Source: Pseudobdellovibrio exovorus JSS
GTDB taxonomy: Bacteria > Bdellovibrionota > Bdellovibrionia > Bdellovibrionales > Bdellovibrionaceae
Assembly (NCBI RefSeq): GCF_000348725.1
Contig: NC_020813.1
Location: 1,178,001 to 1,242,000, forward strand
DNA length: 64,000 nucleotides
Direction: 5' to 3'
How positions within the stretch are numbered: the stretch's first letter is position 1; each line of letters opens with the position of its first letter. Under the pieces are notes generated by a model. That model was not told where the DNA came from, ran no database searches, and worked only from the letters and a program-made list of their open reading frames with translations. Position numbers and translations under genes: made by a program. Positions 1 through 8,443 of this stretch are shown one piece after another.

Positions 1-2063
1 CTTTTCAAAACTCAACAGTGGCGTATGGTTCTAGCTGTCAGCCTCAATCCCGTCAGTGTAACAACGGAACGTTAAGTGGTAGCTACACGTTCTCAAGTTG
101 TCAGGCCAGTCAGCCTAATTCGTGTCAGTTCAATGGTCAGACCATTGCTCACGGGCAGATCGTAACGGCATTCCAAAACTCAACAGTGGCATTCGGATCT
201 ACGTGTGTATCTGAACAGAGAGCTTGTAATAACGGATCATTATCTGGTTCGTACAATGTGGCTTCATGTCAGGTAGGTGCAGCAGCGAGTTGTCAATTTA
301 ACGGTCAAACGGTGGCCCACGGAGCAAGCGTAACAGCTTTCCAAAATTCAACGGTGGCTTATGGTGGAACGTGTGTTTCACATCAGAGAACATGTTCCAA
401 TGGAGTTTTATCTGGAAACTATAACTACGGGACATGTGAGGTTGGCGCGGCGGCAAGCTGTCTTTTCAATGGCCAGACCATTGCTCACGGACAACGAGTA
501 ACGGCTTTCCAAAGTGCAAACGTGGCCTATGGAGCTACTTGTAACTCGCAAGAGCGTGTTTGTACGAATGGAAGTCTTTCTGGTAATTACACAGCGGGTA
601 GTTGTACAGTCAATCAGCCGAACTCATGTACTTTCAATGGTCAGACAATTGCTCACAATCAAAATGTAACGGCATTCTTGGCGTCGAGTGTGGCTTACGG
701 ATCGACGTGTACGTCTCAGGCGCGTACTTGTAACAACGGAACTTTAAGTGGCCAATACACATTTGGTTCATGTGTGGTGGGTGCGCCGAGATCATGTACT
801 TTTAATGGTCAAACCGTGACTCATAATCAAAAAATTATTGCGTATCAAAGTGCAAGCGTAGCTTATGGTTCTACATGTACATCGCAAGAGCGTACTTGTA
901 GTGATGGAACATTATCCGGTAATTACACTCACGCCAGTTGCGTGGTGAATGTGGCTGCGTCTTGTAGTTTTAATGGTCAGACAGTGGCTCACGGTGCGAG
1001 CGTTACGGGCTATGCAACATCATCAGTACCTTATGGTTCAACATGTTCGGCGCAAACGCGCACATGTAATAACGGAACTTTAAGTGGTACGTCTGCTTAC
1101 AGCTCGTGCTCTGTGACTCCTGCAGCGTCTTGTACTTTCAATGGGCGCGCAGTGGCCCACGGAGCCAGTGTTACAGGATACACGACATCGTCAGTACCTT
1201 ATGGTTCGACATGTTCAGCGCAAACACGTACATGCAGCAATGGGACTTTAAGTGGTTCAGCGGCTTACAGTTCATGTGTTGTGAATCCTGCGGCTACTTG
1301 TAGTTTTAACGGACAATCTATTGCTCACGGTGGAACGGTTACAGCCTATGCGGCAGCTAGCGTTCCATTTGGTTCAAGTTGTTCAGCGCAAACGCGTACT
1401 TGTAGTAATGGAACTTTAAGTGGAACAAACGCGCATGCTTCATGTTCTGTGGCTCCGGCTGCATCTTGTAGCTTTAATGGCCAGTCTATCGCCCATGGTG
1501 GATCAGTGACGGCTTACGCTTCAGGCAGTGTGCCTTATGGTTCAAGTTGTTCAGCGCAAACACGTACATGTAATAATGGATCTTTGAGTGGAAATTACGG
1601 AGCCGCTAGTTGTTCTGTAAGTCCTCCAGCTTCTTGTAACTTTAATGGTCAAGCAGTAGCTCATGGTGCAAGCGTGACAGCCTATGCTGCGGCCACAGTG
1701 GCTTATGGTGGAAGCTGTACTTCTGAAAGCCGTACTTGTAATAATGGCTCGTTAAACGGAAGTTATGGACATAGCAGCTGTACGGTCAGTGGTCCGCCAG
1801 AAGGCTCTTGTGAAATTCGTCATCCGATCGGATGGTGGGGTGAGCAAACACGCAATGGAACTATGCACTGTGCGGAGTTCTACTCGCCAGCAGCTAATCC
1901 ACGCATCACAACGACTATTATGATGAATGGTCAAACTGTAACAACGCGTGCAGGATACTGTGGTAGTGGAAATGGCGCTTGTCATGGAGAGATGACATAT
2001 AAATGTGTGAACCGCGCAATGGTTGTGATCAGTTCGTATTGTCGCTCTGGTTATGAACCATAG
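1..2063 (+). CDS. Cysteine-rich tandem-repeat surface protein, 5' end outside window
   Basis: The reading frame is already open at base 3, so the gene starts upstream and only the C-terminal part (about 687 residues) is seen. It consists of a partial unit, then ten complete 56-residue units (bases 120-1799), then a different C-terminal domain of about 87 residues (bases 1800-2060) with six cysteines. Each unit follows the pattern SCxFNGQxxAHG, VAYGSTC, RTCNNGxLSG, SC and carries four cysteines at fixed spacing, which suggests two disulphides per repeat and export from the cytoplasm. No signal peptide can be judged because the N terminus is missing. The repeats are Asn/Gly/Ser/Thr-rich, as in bacterial adhesins. 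A role at the cell surface is inference. A good rho-independent terminator follows. Confidence 0.85.
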   Translation, partial: FQNSTVAYGSSCQPQSRQCNNGTLSGSYTFSSCQASQPNSCQFNGQTIAHGQIVTAFQNSTVAFGSTCVSEQRACNNGSLSGSYNVASCQVGAAASCQFNGQTVAHGASVTAFQNSTVAYGGTCVSHQRTCSNGVLSGNYNYGTCEVGAAASCLFNGQTIAHGQRVTAFQSANVAYGATCNSQERVCTNGSLSGNYTAGSCTVNQPNSCTFNGQTIAHNQNVTAFLASSVAYGSTCTSQARTCNNGTLSGQYTFGSCVVGAPRSCTFNGQTVTHNQKIIAYQSASVAYGSTCTSQERTCSDGTLSGNYTHASCVVNVAASCSFNGQTVAHGASVTGYATSSVPYGSTCSAQTRTCNNGTLSGTSAYSSCSVTPAASCTFNGRAVAHGASVTGYTTSSVPYGSTCSAQTRTCSNGTLSGSAAYSSCVVNPAATCSFNGQSIAHGGTVTAYAAASVPFGSSCSAQTRTCSNGTLSGTNAHASCSVAPAASCSFNGQSIAHGGSVTAYASGSVPYGSSCSAQTRTCNNGSLSGNYGAASCSVSPPASCNFNGQAVAHGASVTAYAAATVAYGGSCTSESRTCNNGSLNGSYGHSSCTVSGPPEGSCEIRHPIGWWGEQTRNGTMHCAEFYSPAANPRITTTIMMNGQTVTTRAGYCGSGNGACHGEMTYKCVNRAMVVISSYCRSGYEP
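120..1799 (+). repeat. Ten coding tandem repeats of 168 bp
   Basis: Ten in-frame 168-bp units encode the 56-residue repeat described for the surrounding gene, and a further partial unit lies before base 120. Units fall into two sequence classes: the early units and the last one read VAYG...SQ, while units 7-10 read VPYGS...SAQTRTC. This implies block duplication or gene conversion among neighbouring units. Confidence 0.9.
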
Positions 2064-2122
2064 ATTTCAAGATTGATTAAAAAATAAAAGGCCGAGTAAA
2101 TGGCCGAATAATTTGTTAAGTG

Positions 2123-2160
2123 AAGAGCGGGTTTCAAAAGAACCCGCTCTTTGTTTTTTA
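2123..2160 (+). terminator. Rho-independent terminator
   Basis: An 11-bp GC-rich stem (AAGAGCGGGTT pairing with AACCCGCTCTT) with a short A-rich loop is followed by a T-rich run. It lies about 60 bases after the stop of the repeat-protein gene. Confidence 0.85.
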
Positions 2161-2221
2161 CTAACTGAACATTCTGTTTTTCTATTCTGTTAAAATAAAT
2201 TAACAACGTTGAGTGGTTTTT

Positions 2222-2252
2222 TTGACAAAATACACAAACTTTCTGCTATGAA
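2222..2252 (+). promoter_or_regulatory. Possible sigma-70-type promoter
   Basis: TTGACA at 2222-2227 and TATGAA at 2247-2252 are separated by 19 bases, longer than ideal. The site lies in the A/T-rich gap before the receiver gene at 2352. This is weak, motif-only evidence. Confidence 0.3.
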
Positions 2253-2351
2253 GATATATCTTTAAACGACTTTGTTGTTTTTGACTGTAATTTGTAAAAA
2301 AACAATATTAATCTGAAGATGATTTGATGACGTTAAGTTGCAGGTGGTTAG

Positions 2352-2744
2352 ATGTATAGTTTTGAAAACGTTAAAATTTTAGTGGTCGATGATGAAGAGT
2401 TACTACGCGAGATTTTGGTAGAAACTTTTTCTATGCATGGAGCCGCTGTGGATTCAGCTAAGGGCGGAAATGAAGCCTTAGCGAAGCTACAAGAAAAAGA
2501 TTATGACGTTTTAATTTCTGATGTGCGTATGCCAGATGGGGATGGACTTACTTTAGTCTCTAAACTCAAGTCTTTGAATAAGACGGATATCAAAGTTTTT
2601 ATTTGTTCGGCCTATAATGACATGACGGAAAAAAAGATGCAGGACTTGAACATCTTAAAAGTCTTTAACAAACCATTTGATTTGGAAGATCTGATCAAAG
2701 AGGTTTTTGATTTCTTCAACACAAACTCTAAATCCACACATTAA
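2352..2744 (+). CDS. Single-domain response regulator (CheY-like receiver)
   Basis: The 130-residue protein is a lone receiver domain with no output domain. The acidic pocket is at D13/D14, the phospho-acceptor is D57 in SDVRMP, the switch Ser is S86, and the conserved Lys-Pro is K107/P108. It should pass a phosphoryl signal by protein contact; the cognate kinase is not visible nearby. The start ATG follows GCAGGTGG. The next gene is a convergent cyclic-nucleotide-binding protein, so the two are not co-transcribed. Confidence 0.9.
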   Translation: MYSFENVKILVVDDEELLREILVETFSMHGAAVDSAKGGNEALAKLQEKDYDVLISDVRMPDGDGLTLVSKLKSLNKTDIKVFICSAYNDMTEKKMQDLNILKVFNKPFDLEDLIKEVFDFFNTNSKSTH

Positions 2745-2765
2745 TAATGTCTATCGAGTTAGCGA

Positions 2766-3113
2766 CTAGCCTAGGATTCTTTTGTTGGCGTCGCGAATTT
2801 TTTGCACCAAAGTTTTAAGTGTTACTTGGACCCATTCGGGCATAGTGGCCAGTTCGGATTCAAGCTTGGTGTAGGGAAGCTTAACGAGTTCCGCATTGGT
2901 AATAGCTTTAGCTGTGGCGCTACGGAATCGTTTGTCGAAAAGGGACATCTCGCCAATCAACTGACCTGTAGACACACGTGAGACTTCTTTTTGAACTTTT
3001 TCGTCCGAGATAATAATGCTGATCACGCCTGATTTGACGATGTACATCGCATCCGCCACGTCACCATCTTCAAAGAGGACCTCATCTTTTTTGATCGATA
3101 CAAATTCAGCCAT
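2766..3113 (-). CDS. Small cyclic-nucleotide-binding domain protein
   Basis: The 115 residues are almost exactly one cNMP-binding (CAP-like) beta-roll. The phosphate-binding cassette is visible as GQLIGEMSLFDKRFRSATAKA-like sequence around residues 50-70, with the GE pair and the RSATA arginine that contact the nucleotide. There is no DNA-binding helix-turn-helix, so it probably acts as a regulatory adaptor that senses cAMP or cGMP. A larger protein with two such domains lies at 57159. The partner is unknown. Confidence 0.8.
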   Translation of the reverse strand: MAEFVSIKKDEVLFEDGDVADAMYIVKSGVISIIISDEKVQKEVSRVSTGQLIGEMSLFDKRFRSATAKAITNAELVKLPYTKLESELATMPEWVQVTLKTLVQKIRDANKRILG

Positions 3114-3214
3114 GTAGCCATTATCTGGAAGTCGTGTGAAAAAATCACGATTGGTTTAGTAACTTAGTCTTTAGTCTAAGTTGTCATTAACTAAACGACT
3201 GCTTATGATGAGGC

Positions 3215-4693
3215 ATGCAAAAAAGTAATGAATTCTTTCAAGATGAGGCTGAACTCAGTAACACTTTTCAAGCGGACGAAGTTTTAAAGACCCACATTAA
3301 CGCAGTAATTCCCGAAGCTTACAAAAAAGAAATAGTAAATCACTTAAATACTGTGGGCGAAAAAGCGGCGGGCGAGTGGCTGCAGTTATCGCGTGTGGCG
3401 GAAGAACAGAAGCCAGTGTTGACGCAGTTTGATTCCCGCGGAAAACGAATTGATCACATTGCGATTTCGCGCGAGTGGCAACAGTTAGAAAAAGCAGCGG
3501 CCACGGAAGGAATTGTGGCGACAGCATACGAGCGTCGGCAAGACGAGTTTTCGAGGGTCTATCAGATGGCCTTGTTGTATTTGTATGCGCCATCCAGTGC
3601 TTTTTTTGCGTGCCCTTTAGCCATGACGGATGGGGCGGCCCGTGCGATCGAGCTGCATGGTGATGAAAAGCTAAAAGCTCATGCTTTTAAAAATTTAACA
3701 TCCCGTGATCCTGCAAAATTTTGGACATCCGGCCAATGGATGACAGAAAGAACTGGAGGTTCTGATGTCAGTGGTACCAGCACAGTGGCAAAAAAAGTGG
3801 AAGGACGAAATTATTTACTAAGTGGAACGAAGTGGTTCACTTCAGCCACAACTTCACAAATGGCACTGACGTTAGCGCGTCCCGAAGGTGGAGCTGAAGG
3901 TAGCCGTGGATTATCTTTATACTATATTGAGTTACGTGACGCTCAAGGGACTCTCAACAATATTGAAGTGCATCGTCTTAAAAATAAATTAGGAACGGAT
4001 GCCTTACCGACGGCCGAGTTAACGTTGCATGAAACTCCTGCGGTCTTGATGGGGAATGAGGGCGAAGGGGTGAAGCGTATCGCCAGCGTTTTAAATATTA
4101 CCCGTATTTATAATTCTATCTGTGCGGTTTCGCACATGAGGCGTGGTCTTGATTTGGCAAAAAGCTATGCGACTAAACGCCGCGCTTTTGGGAAACTTCT
4201 TGTCGATCATCCGTTGCATCGTAAAACGTTGGAAGAGCTTGAAGTGGAGTTTCGTAAGTGCTTCCAGTTAACTTTTTATGTAGCCTCTTTACTGGGTAAA
4301 GAAGAAGTGGGCAAAGCCAGTGAAAGCGAGCGTATTCTGCTGCGTGCACTGACTCCGATTGTGAAACTTTACACAGCTAAAAAATGTATTGCGGTCACCA
4401 GTGAGGTATTAGAGTCTTTTGGCGGAGCTGGTTACATTGAAAACACCTACATCCCTAGATTACTGCGTGATGCGCAGGTCTTTTCTATTTGGGAAGGAAC
4501 GACGAATGTATTGGCTTTAGATTTCTTGCGTGCCTGCGAAAAAGAGCGAGCGCTGGAAGCCTTAAGTGCTCACTTTGATATGACTGGCTTAGCACGATTC
4601 CAAAAGTATTCACCAGAAGAGCAGATGACTCACGCGCGTGAATTGGCCTTTGCTGTGGCTGAATCTGTGATTGCGGGACTAAATCAAGTGTAG
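3215..4693 (+). CDS. Acyl-CoA dehydrogenase family protein
   Basis: The 492-residue protein has the acyl-CoA dehydrogenase plan: an N-terminal helical region, a beta domain with the FAD/substrate motif [13 protein letters not shown], and a C-terminal helical domain with RRAFGKLL and [20 protein letters not shown] Glu in IWEGTTNV (E427) sits where many family members keep the catalytic base or its equivalent. It should oxidise an acyl-CoA using FAD and pass electrons to ETF. The long N terminus and the [12 protein letters not shown] ending resemble the AidB/ACAD11-like branch, so the real substrate is uncertain. It stands alone, ending 7 bases before a convergent gene. Confidence 0.88.
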   Translation: MQKSNEFFQDEAELSNTFQADEVLKTHINAVIPEAYKKEIVNHLNTVGEKAAGEWLQLSRVAEEQKPVLTQFDSRGKRIDHIAISREWQQLEKAAATEGIVATAYERRQDEFSRVYQMALLYLYAPSSAFFACPLAMTDGAARAIELHGDEKLKAHAFKNLTSRDPAKFWTSGQWMTERTGGSDVSGTSTVAKKVEGRNYLLSGTKWFTSATTSQMALTLARPEGGAEGSRGLSLYYIELRDAQGTLNNIEVHRLKNKLGTDALPTAELTLHETPAVLMGNEGEGVKRIASVLNITRIYNSICAVSHMRRGLDLAKSYATKRRAFGKLLVDHPLHRKTLEELEVEFRKCFQLTFYVASLLGKEEVGKASESERILLRALTPIVKLYTAKKCIAVTSEVLESFGGAGYIENTYIPRLLRDAQVFSIWEGTTNVLALDFLRACEKERALEALSAHFDMTGLARFQKYSPEEQMTHARELAFAVAESVIAGLNQV

Positions 4694-4700
4694 GGATAAA

Positions 4701-5519
4701 TTAGTAGATAATTTCGCGGGCTTCACTTTCGAAAAGCATGAAGCCTATCGCTGCAAAATAAATCCATTCATTGCTTTTACGATGTAAAGGGCCGCTGACA
4801 TTTACAGAGCCGCCATAGTCTGCATAGCGAGTTCCGCCAACTAATAAAAAGCGACTGGTGGCAGAGCTGAATTTAAAAGCTAAGGACAAGTCGTATCCTA
4901 AATAACCTTCGCGTGCGTGATAGGTGGGCCGTTCGGGTGTTGCGTAGCGAGCGTCTACATCATAGAAGTAACCCGCTTGCCCGCGGGTTAGAAACGTAGC
5001 GGTGGAAATAAAATACAAGCTGAGATCTGGAATCGGCAGATCATACCAATCAACTTGAAAGGTCGGAGCCAAAGTGTAGCCGATATGTCGTGTGGTATTG
5101 AAGTCCGTGGTGAAGGCCGCACGTAGGGGAAGACCTAGGCGCACAGTTTTTCGTTCATCTTTGGCAAAGTAATAAAGAAGGCGGGGGCCGATTTCAAAAG
5201 TCCAATCCAGATCGGGCATTCCTTGGCGTGCATGATTTCCTTCGGCGGGAAAAGATCCACCAAAGCTCATATCCGCACTGAAGTGCTGATGATCCAGCAT
5301 GTGTAACCGCGTGCCCTGTTGGTCGTCTGACTTGAGCACTTGTCCGCGATAGACAATGTAAGGTGCAGGTAAAAATCGCGGACGAATTTGATCGGAAGCT
5401 GGATAGTCGGATGTGCTTCCTGCTGCGGCGACAATCCCGGCTTCTAGCAAGGCTTTTTCGGGGCGCGTGTTGGCGTAAGTGGGGTTTAAAATCAACATAA
5501 AGCCAAATATAAAAAACAT
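4701..5519 (-). CDS. MipA/OmpV family outer-membrane protein
   Basis: The 272-residue protein has a short signal peptide (cleavage near residue 16, after TYA) and then beta-strand-rich sequence. It carries the MipA/OmpV signatures GIVAAAGSTSDYP near the N terminus, FEIGPRLLYYF in the middle, and an aromatic final strand (IYFAAIGFMLF) as expected for outer-membrane insertion. Family members scaffold murein enzymes or serve as porin-like channels; which applies here is unknown. The start is supported by AGGATG upstream. It converges with the acyl-CoA dehydrogenase. Confidence 0.8.
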   Translation of the reverse strand: MFFIFGFMLILNPTYANTRPEKALLEAGIVAAAGSTSDYPASDQIRPRFLPAPYIVYRGQVLKSDDQQGTRLHMLDHQHFSADMSFGGSFPAEGNHARQGMPDLDWTFEIGPRLLYYFAKDERKTVRLGLPLRAAFTTDFNTTRHIGYTLAPTFQVDWYDLPIPDLSLYFISTATFLTRGQAGYFYDVDARYATPERPTYHAREGYLGYDLSLAFKFSSATSRFLLVGGTRYADYGGSVNVSGPLHRKSNEWIYFAAIGFMLFESEAREIIY

Positions 5520-5693
5520 GGAATCATCCTAATAAAGCGAGCTGTTAAAGGGAATCTTCTTTTGTCGTCTTCTGTTGTCATCGCTTGAAAGTTTGCGCAC
5601 AGAAATTTGCCCAGATGTTGAGCGAATTGATTTTTTGGATTAAGTCTACGGGTAATACGTGTATAACGTACCTAAAATAAAGGAAGAAGTTAT

Positions 5694-6035
5694 ATGACAC
5701 GTTTTTTGGCTACAATTACATTGCAAGAAGGAACTAACGAAGCGGCTATTCATGATGAGGCTTACGACGAATTGGATCGCGCGATCATCAACGAAGATGG
5801 CTATCCTTACATCACAGCTGCGAATGAAAAAATCTACGCATTACCTTTGGATATGTACGAGTTCGAAACGGACTTAACAGCAAAACAATTGGTGAATGTG
5901 ATTACTTTGGCTTGTGCGGGTATCGAAAAAAAGCACCAATTGAAAAAAACACTGATTGTTGTTTCTGAAGTCGGCGAAATCGAATTTGCCCACCTAGAAG
6001 AACTACAAGAAGACGACTTTCAGCCTTTGAATTAA
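5694..6035 (+). CDS. Small acidic protein of unknown function
   Basis: I do not recognise this 113-residue protein. It is strongly acidic, lacks a signal peptide or membrane segment, and has alternating beta/alpha character (TRFLATITLQEG at the start, KTLIVVSEVGEIEF near the end). A clear Shine-Dalgarno AAGGAAG lies about 8 bases before the ATG, so translation is credible. It is single-gene, lying between the MipA-like gene (divergent) and the tRNA region. It is probably cytoplasmic. Confidence 0.75.
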   Translation: MTRFLATITLQEGTNEAAIHDEAYDELDRAIINEDGYPYITAANEKIYALPLDMYEFETDLTAKQLVNVITLACAGIEKKHQLKKTLIVVSEVGEIEFAHLEELQEDDFQPLN

Positions 6036-6219
6036 GGCGGAAGGCTTCGATCAGAGATGGAGCTGAATTGAATCGAGCTGGTCAGATCTGATCTGACTCA
6101 GCCCACAGCCCAGCTGAGGTTGGGTGGATCTGTTGGTCAGGCTGATATCTGAAGCTTTGGGGGCTTTGGCTGCAATCAGAGCTTTCTGAGAGCTAAAATA
6201 TACCTATATGCATAGATAC
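6036..6219 (+). other. Structured intergenic stretch, possible RNA leader or small RNA
   Basis: No open frame of note is present. The stretch is G/C-richer than other intergenic DNA here and full of CTGA/CAGCT words. It contains a perfect 7-bp hairpin at 6081-6097 (GTCAGAT, CTG loop, ATCTGAC) and further CCCA/TGGG pairing, and ends at a strong terminator. It may be the 3' UTR of the preceding gene or a small RNA; the sequence alone cannot decide. Confidence 0.3.
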
Positions 6220-6251
6220 TGGGCGCTTCATCGTAAGCGCCCATTTTTTTT
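6220..6251 (+). terminator. Rho-independent terminator before tRNA-fMet
   Basis: A 9-bp stem (TGGGCGCTT / AAGCGCCCA) with a 6-base loop is followed by eight T. It separates the upstream transcript from the tRNA promoter. Confidence 0.88.
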
Positions 6252-6261
6252 GGATTAGTGC

Positions 6262-6290
6262 GTGACATTCCCTGCGGAAGTCCTTAATGT
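6262..6290 (+). promoter_or_regulatory. Promoter of tRNA-fMet
   Basis: GTGACA at 6262-6267 and TAATGT at 6285-6290 are spaced by exactly 17 bases. They sit just downstream of the terminator and 18 bases before the mature tRNA 5' end. Confidence 0.6.
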
Positions 6291-6307
6291 ACCTGAACAA
6301 CATCTGT

Positions 6308-6384
<77 letters not shown>

Positions 6385-6402
6385 ATTTTTAAGCAATAAA
6401 TT

Positions 6403-6424
6403 GGTTCTCTTCACTTCACGTTAG
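6403..6424. repeat. Terminal inverted repeat of the ISL3-type element, left
   Basis: It begins GGTTCTCTTCAC and matches the reverse complement of 7718-7739 at 15 of 22 positions. Confidence 0.6.
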
Positions 6425-6430
6425 ATAGAT

Positions 6431-7666
6431 TCAAAAAGTCTTAAATAAACAAGCACTTAGCGTTCTCAGTCGGTAATTTTTAAAGCTCTTATACCCGAAA
6501 GCCCTCCTCTGTACAAGCTTTGCGGTTCCGTTCATTCGTTCGGTGAAGGCATTTGTGTATCCTTTCTCAAAGTATCTTAAGACCTCGTGTTTCCACCTTT
6601 TCAGCGTTCTTAAAAGCCTTTGAACTTCTTCTAAATTGGAGTGACTCATTTCATAGGTGAGTTTCTCGAAAGCTCTGTAAGCCCTGCTAAAACCTTTTAT
6701 CCGATAGAACTCAAAAAGCTTTTCTTTCCAGCGATAGAGTTCATTAAGCTTTGGATGGTTTTTAAGATAGCGATCTATCTCAACCCGTAGGAAGTAATCC
6801 AAATTAGTTCGATTACATAAAAGCTTTCTTCTAGTTGAGAGTTCTTGTCTATGTCCGTGGATATCTTTTCCAGCTTTCATAATAGATGGAGTGAGGAGTC
6901 TTAGCACATGGAACTTGTCAGCTACGATCACAGTATTTGGAAAGAACTTCTTTGCAAAACTCTTGTAAGTAGAAGACATATCAATAACCACAACTTTAAC
7001 GTGTTCACGTCCTTTGAGTTCACTGATTTGCTCGGTTAATGATTTAAAATCCTTACCATGAGCCATTTCAAACATCTTTCGTTTCTTTAAGTCTGTGAAG
7101 ACTGTACAGAACTCAGTGATGCGGTTTTTACGACGGAAGAAGTGCTCATCGATACCTAAAACCTCAGGCCAATGATTTCGGCTTTTATGTTCACGAAGTT
7201 TAATCCCCACTTGTTCATAGTAGGCTTGATAGGTAAAGCCATGCGAGACATTATAGAACCTACTGACAGTGGCAAGGTCAGTCATGCGTCCGCCAGCTTG
7301 GCCAACGGCTTTTCTAAAGCGTTGTGTGGATCTGCGGCCAGGCCAGATGCCGGGTACGGGTTCTCGGAAGGTGCTTTTACAGTCTTTGCAGTAATAGCGG
7401 TGTTTATGGATTTTAAGTCAAAGGCTTATTTGACGTACTGGTTCTTCACGAACAGTAGAGATACACTTGCCAGCGCGTACGGTGTTAAGGGAACCACAGC
7501 GTAAGCAGGCTTGTTCAGAGCGTATTTTTTCAACTTCCCATAAAAATCCTTCAGGGATGGGTTTTTGGGATAAAAGTTTTAGATGATTTCCGACGAGAAA
7601 TGTATTTAGATGCTGGTTAATAAGCACACCTTGTCTCCATTGATAAAATGTTGTTGTCGCAAACAA
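6431..7666 (-). pseudogene. ISL3-family transposase, stop codon plus frameshift
   Basis: The N-terminal part (7666 down to 7418) carries the zinc-finger start (CLRCGS) and stops at an in-frame TGA (7418-7420). The same frame continues after the stop with LKIHKHRYYCKDCKSTF, the second half of the finger, and is then lost near 7340. The DDE domain (6431-7285, 284 residues) resumes in another frame with ISL3 features: LGIDEHFFRRK, VVIDMSSTYKSF, VADKFHVLRL, and the C-terminal NAFTERMNGTAKLVQRRAFGYKSF. With two lesions the protein should not be made in full. Without the lesions it would be about 400 residues, normal for the family. Confidence 0.88.
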
Positions 7667-7717
7667 AATCTTACCGAAAGAACAGGGCTGTGCTTATCTT
7701 CTTTGACTCATTGCCTT

Positions 7718-7739
7718 ATAACGGGGGGTGGGGTGAACC
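7718..7739. repeat. Terminal inverted repeat of the ISL3-type element, right
   Basis: Its reverse complement begins GGTTCACCCCAC and pairs with 6403-6424. The last base (7739) is also the first base of the stop codon of the truncated minus-strand gene next to it. Confidence 0.6.
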
Positions 7740-7943
7740 TAATAAGTCGCTGCAAATTTAAGTGGAAAAACACCTGACTCAATAAGTTCTCGGTTGAACT
7801 CGCAGATGGTTGCAGCAAGTGGGTTTGTTTTCCTACTCTCAAGCGAAAGCGCGGCCTCCTCAAGCTCTTCAATTAAGTTAGAAAAGGATTTGTTTTTTTT
7901 GTATTTCTTTGGCGATTAAATCTATTTGTGTGCTTAGCTTCAC
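7739..7943 (-). pseudogene. Small frameshifted gene truncated at the IS edge
   Basis: From a GTG at 7943 the frame reads VKLSTQIDLIAKEIQKK and then meets a run of eight A (plus-strand T run 7893-7900). One more A would continue into the open frame KSFSNLIEELEEAALSLES...KFAATY, giving about 68 residues. The stop TAG is formed across the IS junction at 7739-7741, so the original C terminus is probably gone. It begins 8 bases after the stop of the HTH gene, as an operon partner would. Function unknown. The indel could be a real mutation, slippage, or a sequencing error. Confidence 0.5.
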
Positions 7944-7951
7944 TCAAACGC

Positions 7952-8365
7952 CTACTTTCTGCCTTTGGGTAATTTACTACCTTTGGGCACAAGCTCTACG
8001 AGAGTGACTTTGAAGATCCCTGTCTTTGTAATGGTTCCTTCTTCAAAAAGGTCTTCAGGGCGAAGTTGTGGTGGTGCTACTAAAGGCGGTTCTCCCGTTA
8101 AAAATTCTTTGAAATCAAATTCCAAACCATGTTCAGATTTTAAATTTTTAAGCAACCTGTGGATGGCATCAATTTTTGGATTATGTCCCTCAAGCCAGCC
8201 TTGAATAGTTGAAATTGGCGTTCCACCGCAAAGTCTCGAAATTTCCTTTAAGGTAAATTTATTATCGCGACCTCTCATCAGTTTAGTGAGATTCCTTACG
8301 AACGCAGAATCAGGATTCTTTGGCTGTGATCGCTTTTTTTTATTTATATCATTTGTTTTTGCCAT
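7952..8365 (-). CDS. Helix-turn-helix regulator candidate
   Basis: The 137-residue basic protein has a lysine-rich N terminus and then a helix-turn-helix-like region around residues 35-75 (FTLKEISRLCGGTPISTIQGWLEG, where TPISTIQGWL would be the recognition helix). The C-terminal part is Pro-rich and ends in PKGSKLPKGRK. It is probably a DNA-binding regulator. It lies 78 bases downstream of the ClpX-like ATPase gene on the same strand, and the gap between them holds two 12-bp direct repeats that could be its operator. Confidence 0.6.
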   Translation of the reverse strand: MAKTNDINKKKRSQPKNPDSAFVRNLTKLMRGRDNKFTLKEISRLCGGTPISTIQGWLEGHNPKIDAIHRLLKNLKSEHGLEFDFKEFLTGEPPLVAPPQLRPEDLFEEGTITKTGIFKVTLVELVPKGSKLPKGRK

Positions 8366-8406
8366 TCCTTATTGATGACACAGTATGTTTTACTCTGTTT
8401 GATAAA

Positions 8407-8438
8407 TACGTCTTGTCGTACGTAATTACGTCTTATCG
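8407..8438 (-). promoter_or_regulatory. Paired direct repeats, likely operator
   Basis: TACGTCTTGTCG (8407-8418) and TACGTCTTATCG (8427-8438) differ at one base and start exactly 20 bp apart, about two helical turns. They lie in the 78-bp gap upstream of the HTH gene. This is the pattern expected for cooperative binding of a repressor, probably that HTH protein; the link is inference. Confidence 0.5.
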
Positions 8439-8443
8439 AAAAT

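Larger units (their letters stand above)
6403..7739 (-). mobile_element. Decayed ISL3-family insertion sequence
   Basis: The element is about 1.34 kb, usual for ISL3, and encodes one minus-strand transposase. Imperfect terminal inverted repeats start GGTTC at both ends (6403-6424 and 7718-7739; 15 of 22 positions match). Flanking 8-mers are only similar when shifted by one base (AATAAATT and AATAAGTC), so a target duplication is not proven. The transposase is broken. It lies directly after tRNA-fMet, and its right end truncates a small gene. Confidence 0.75.

Noticed and set aside
1106-1303. Open frame of 65 codons within the repeat gene
   Set aside because: Shadow of the repeat-coding frame, with no start signal and no sensible composition.
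1-1800. Regular repeats that might suggest a CRISPR array
   Set aside because: The period is 168 bp, fully coding, in frame and without unique spacers; it is a protein repeat.
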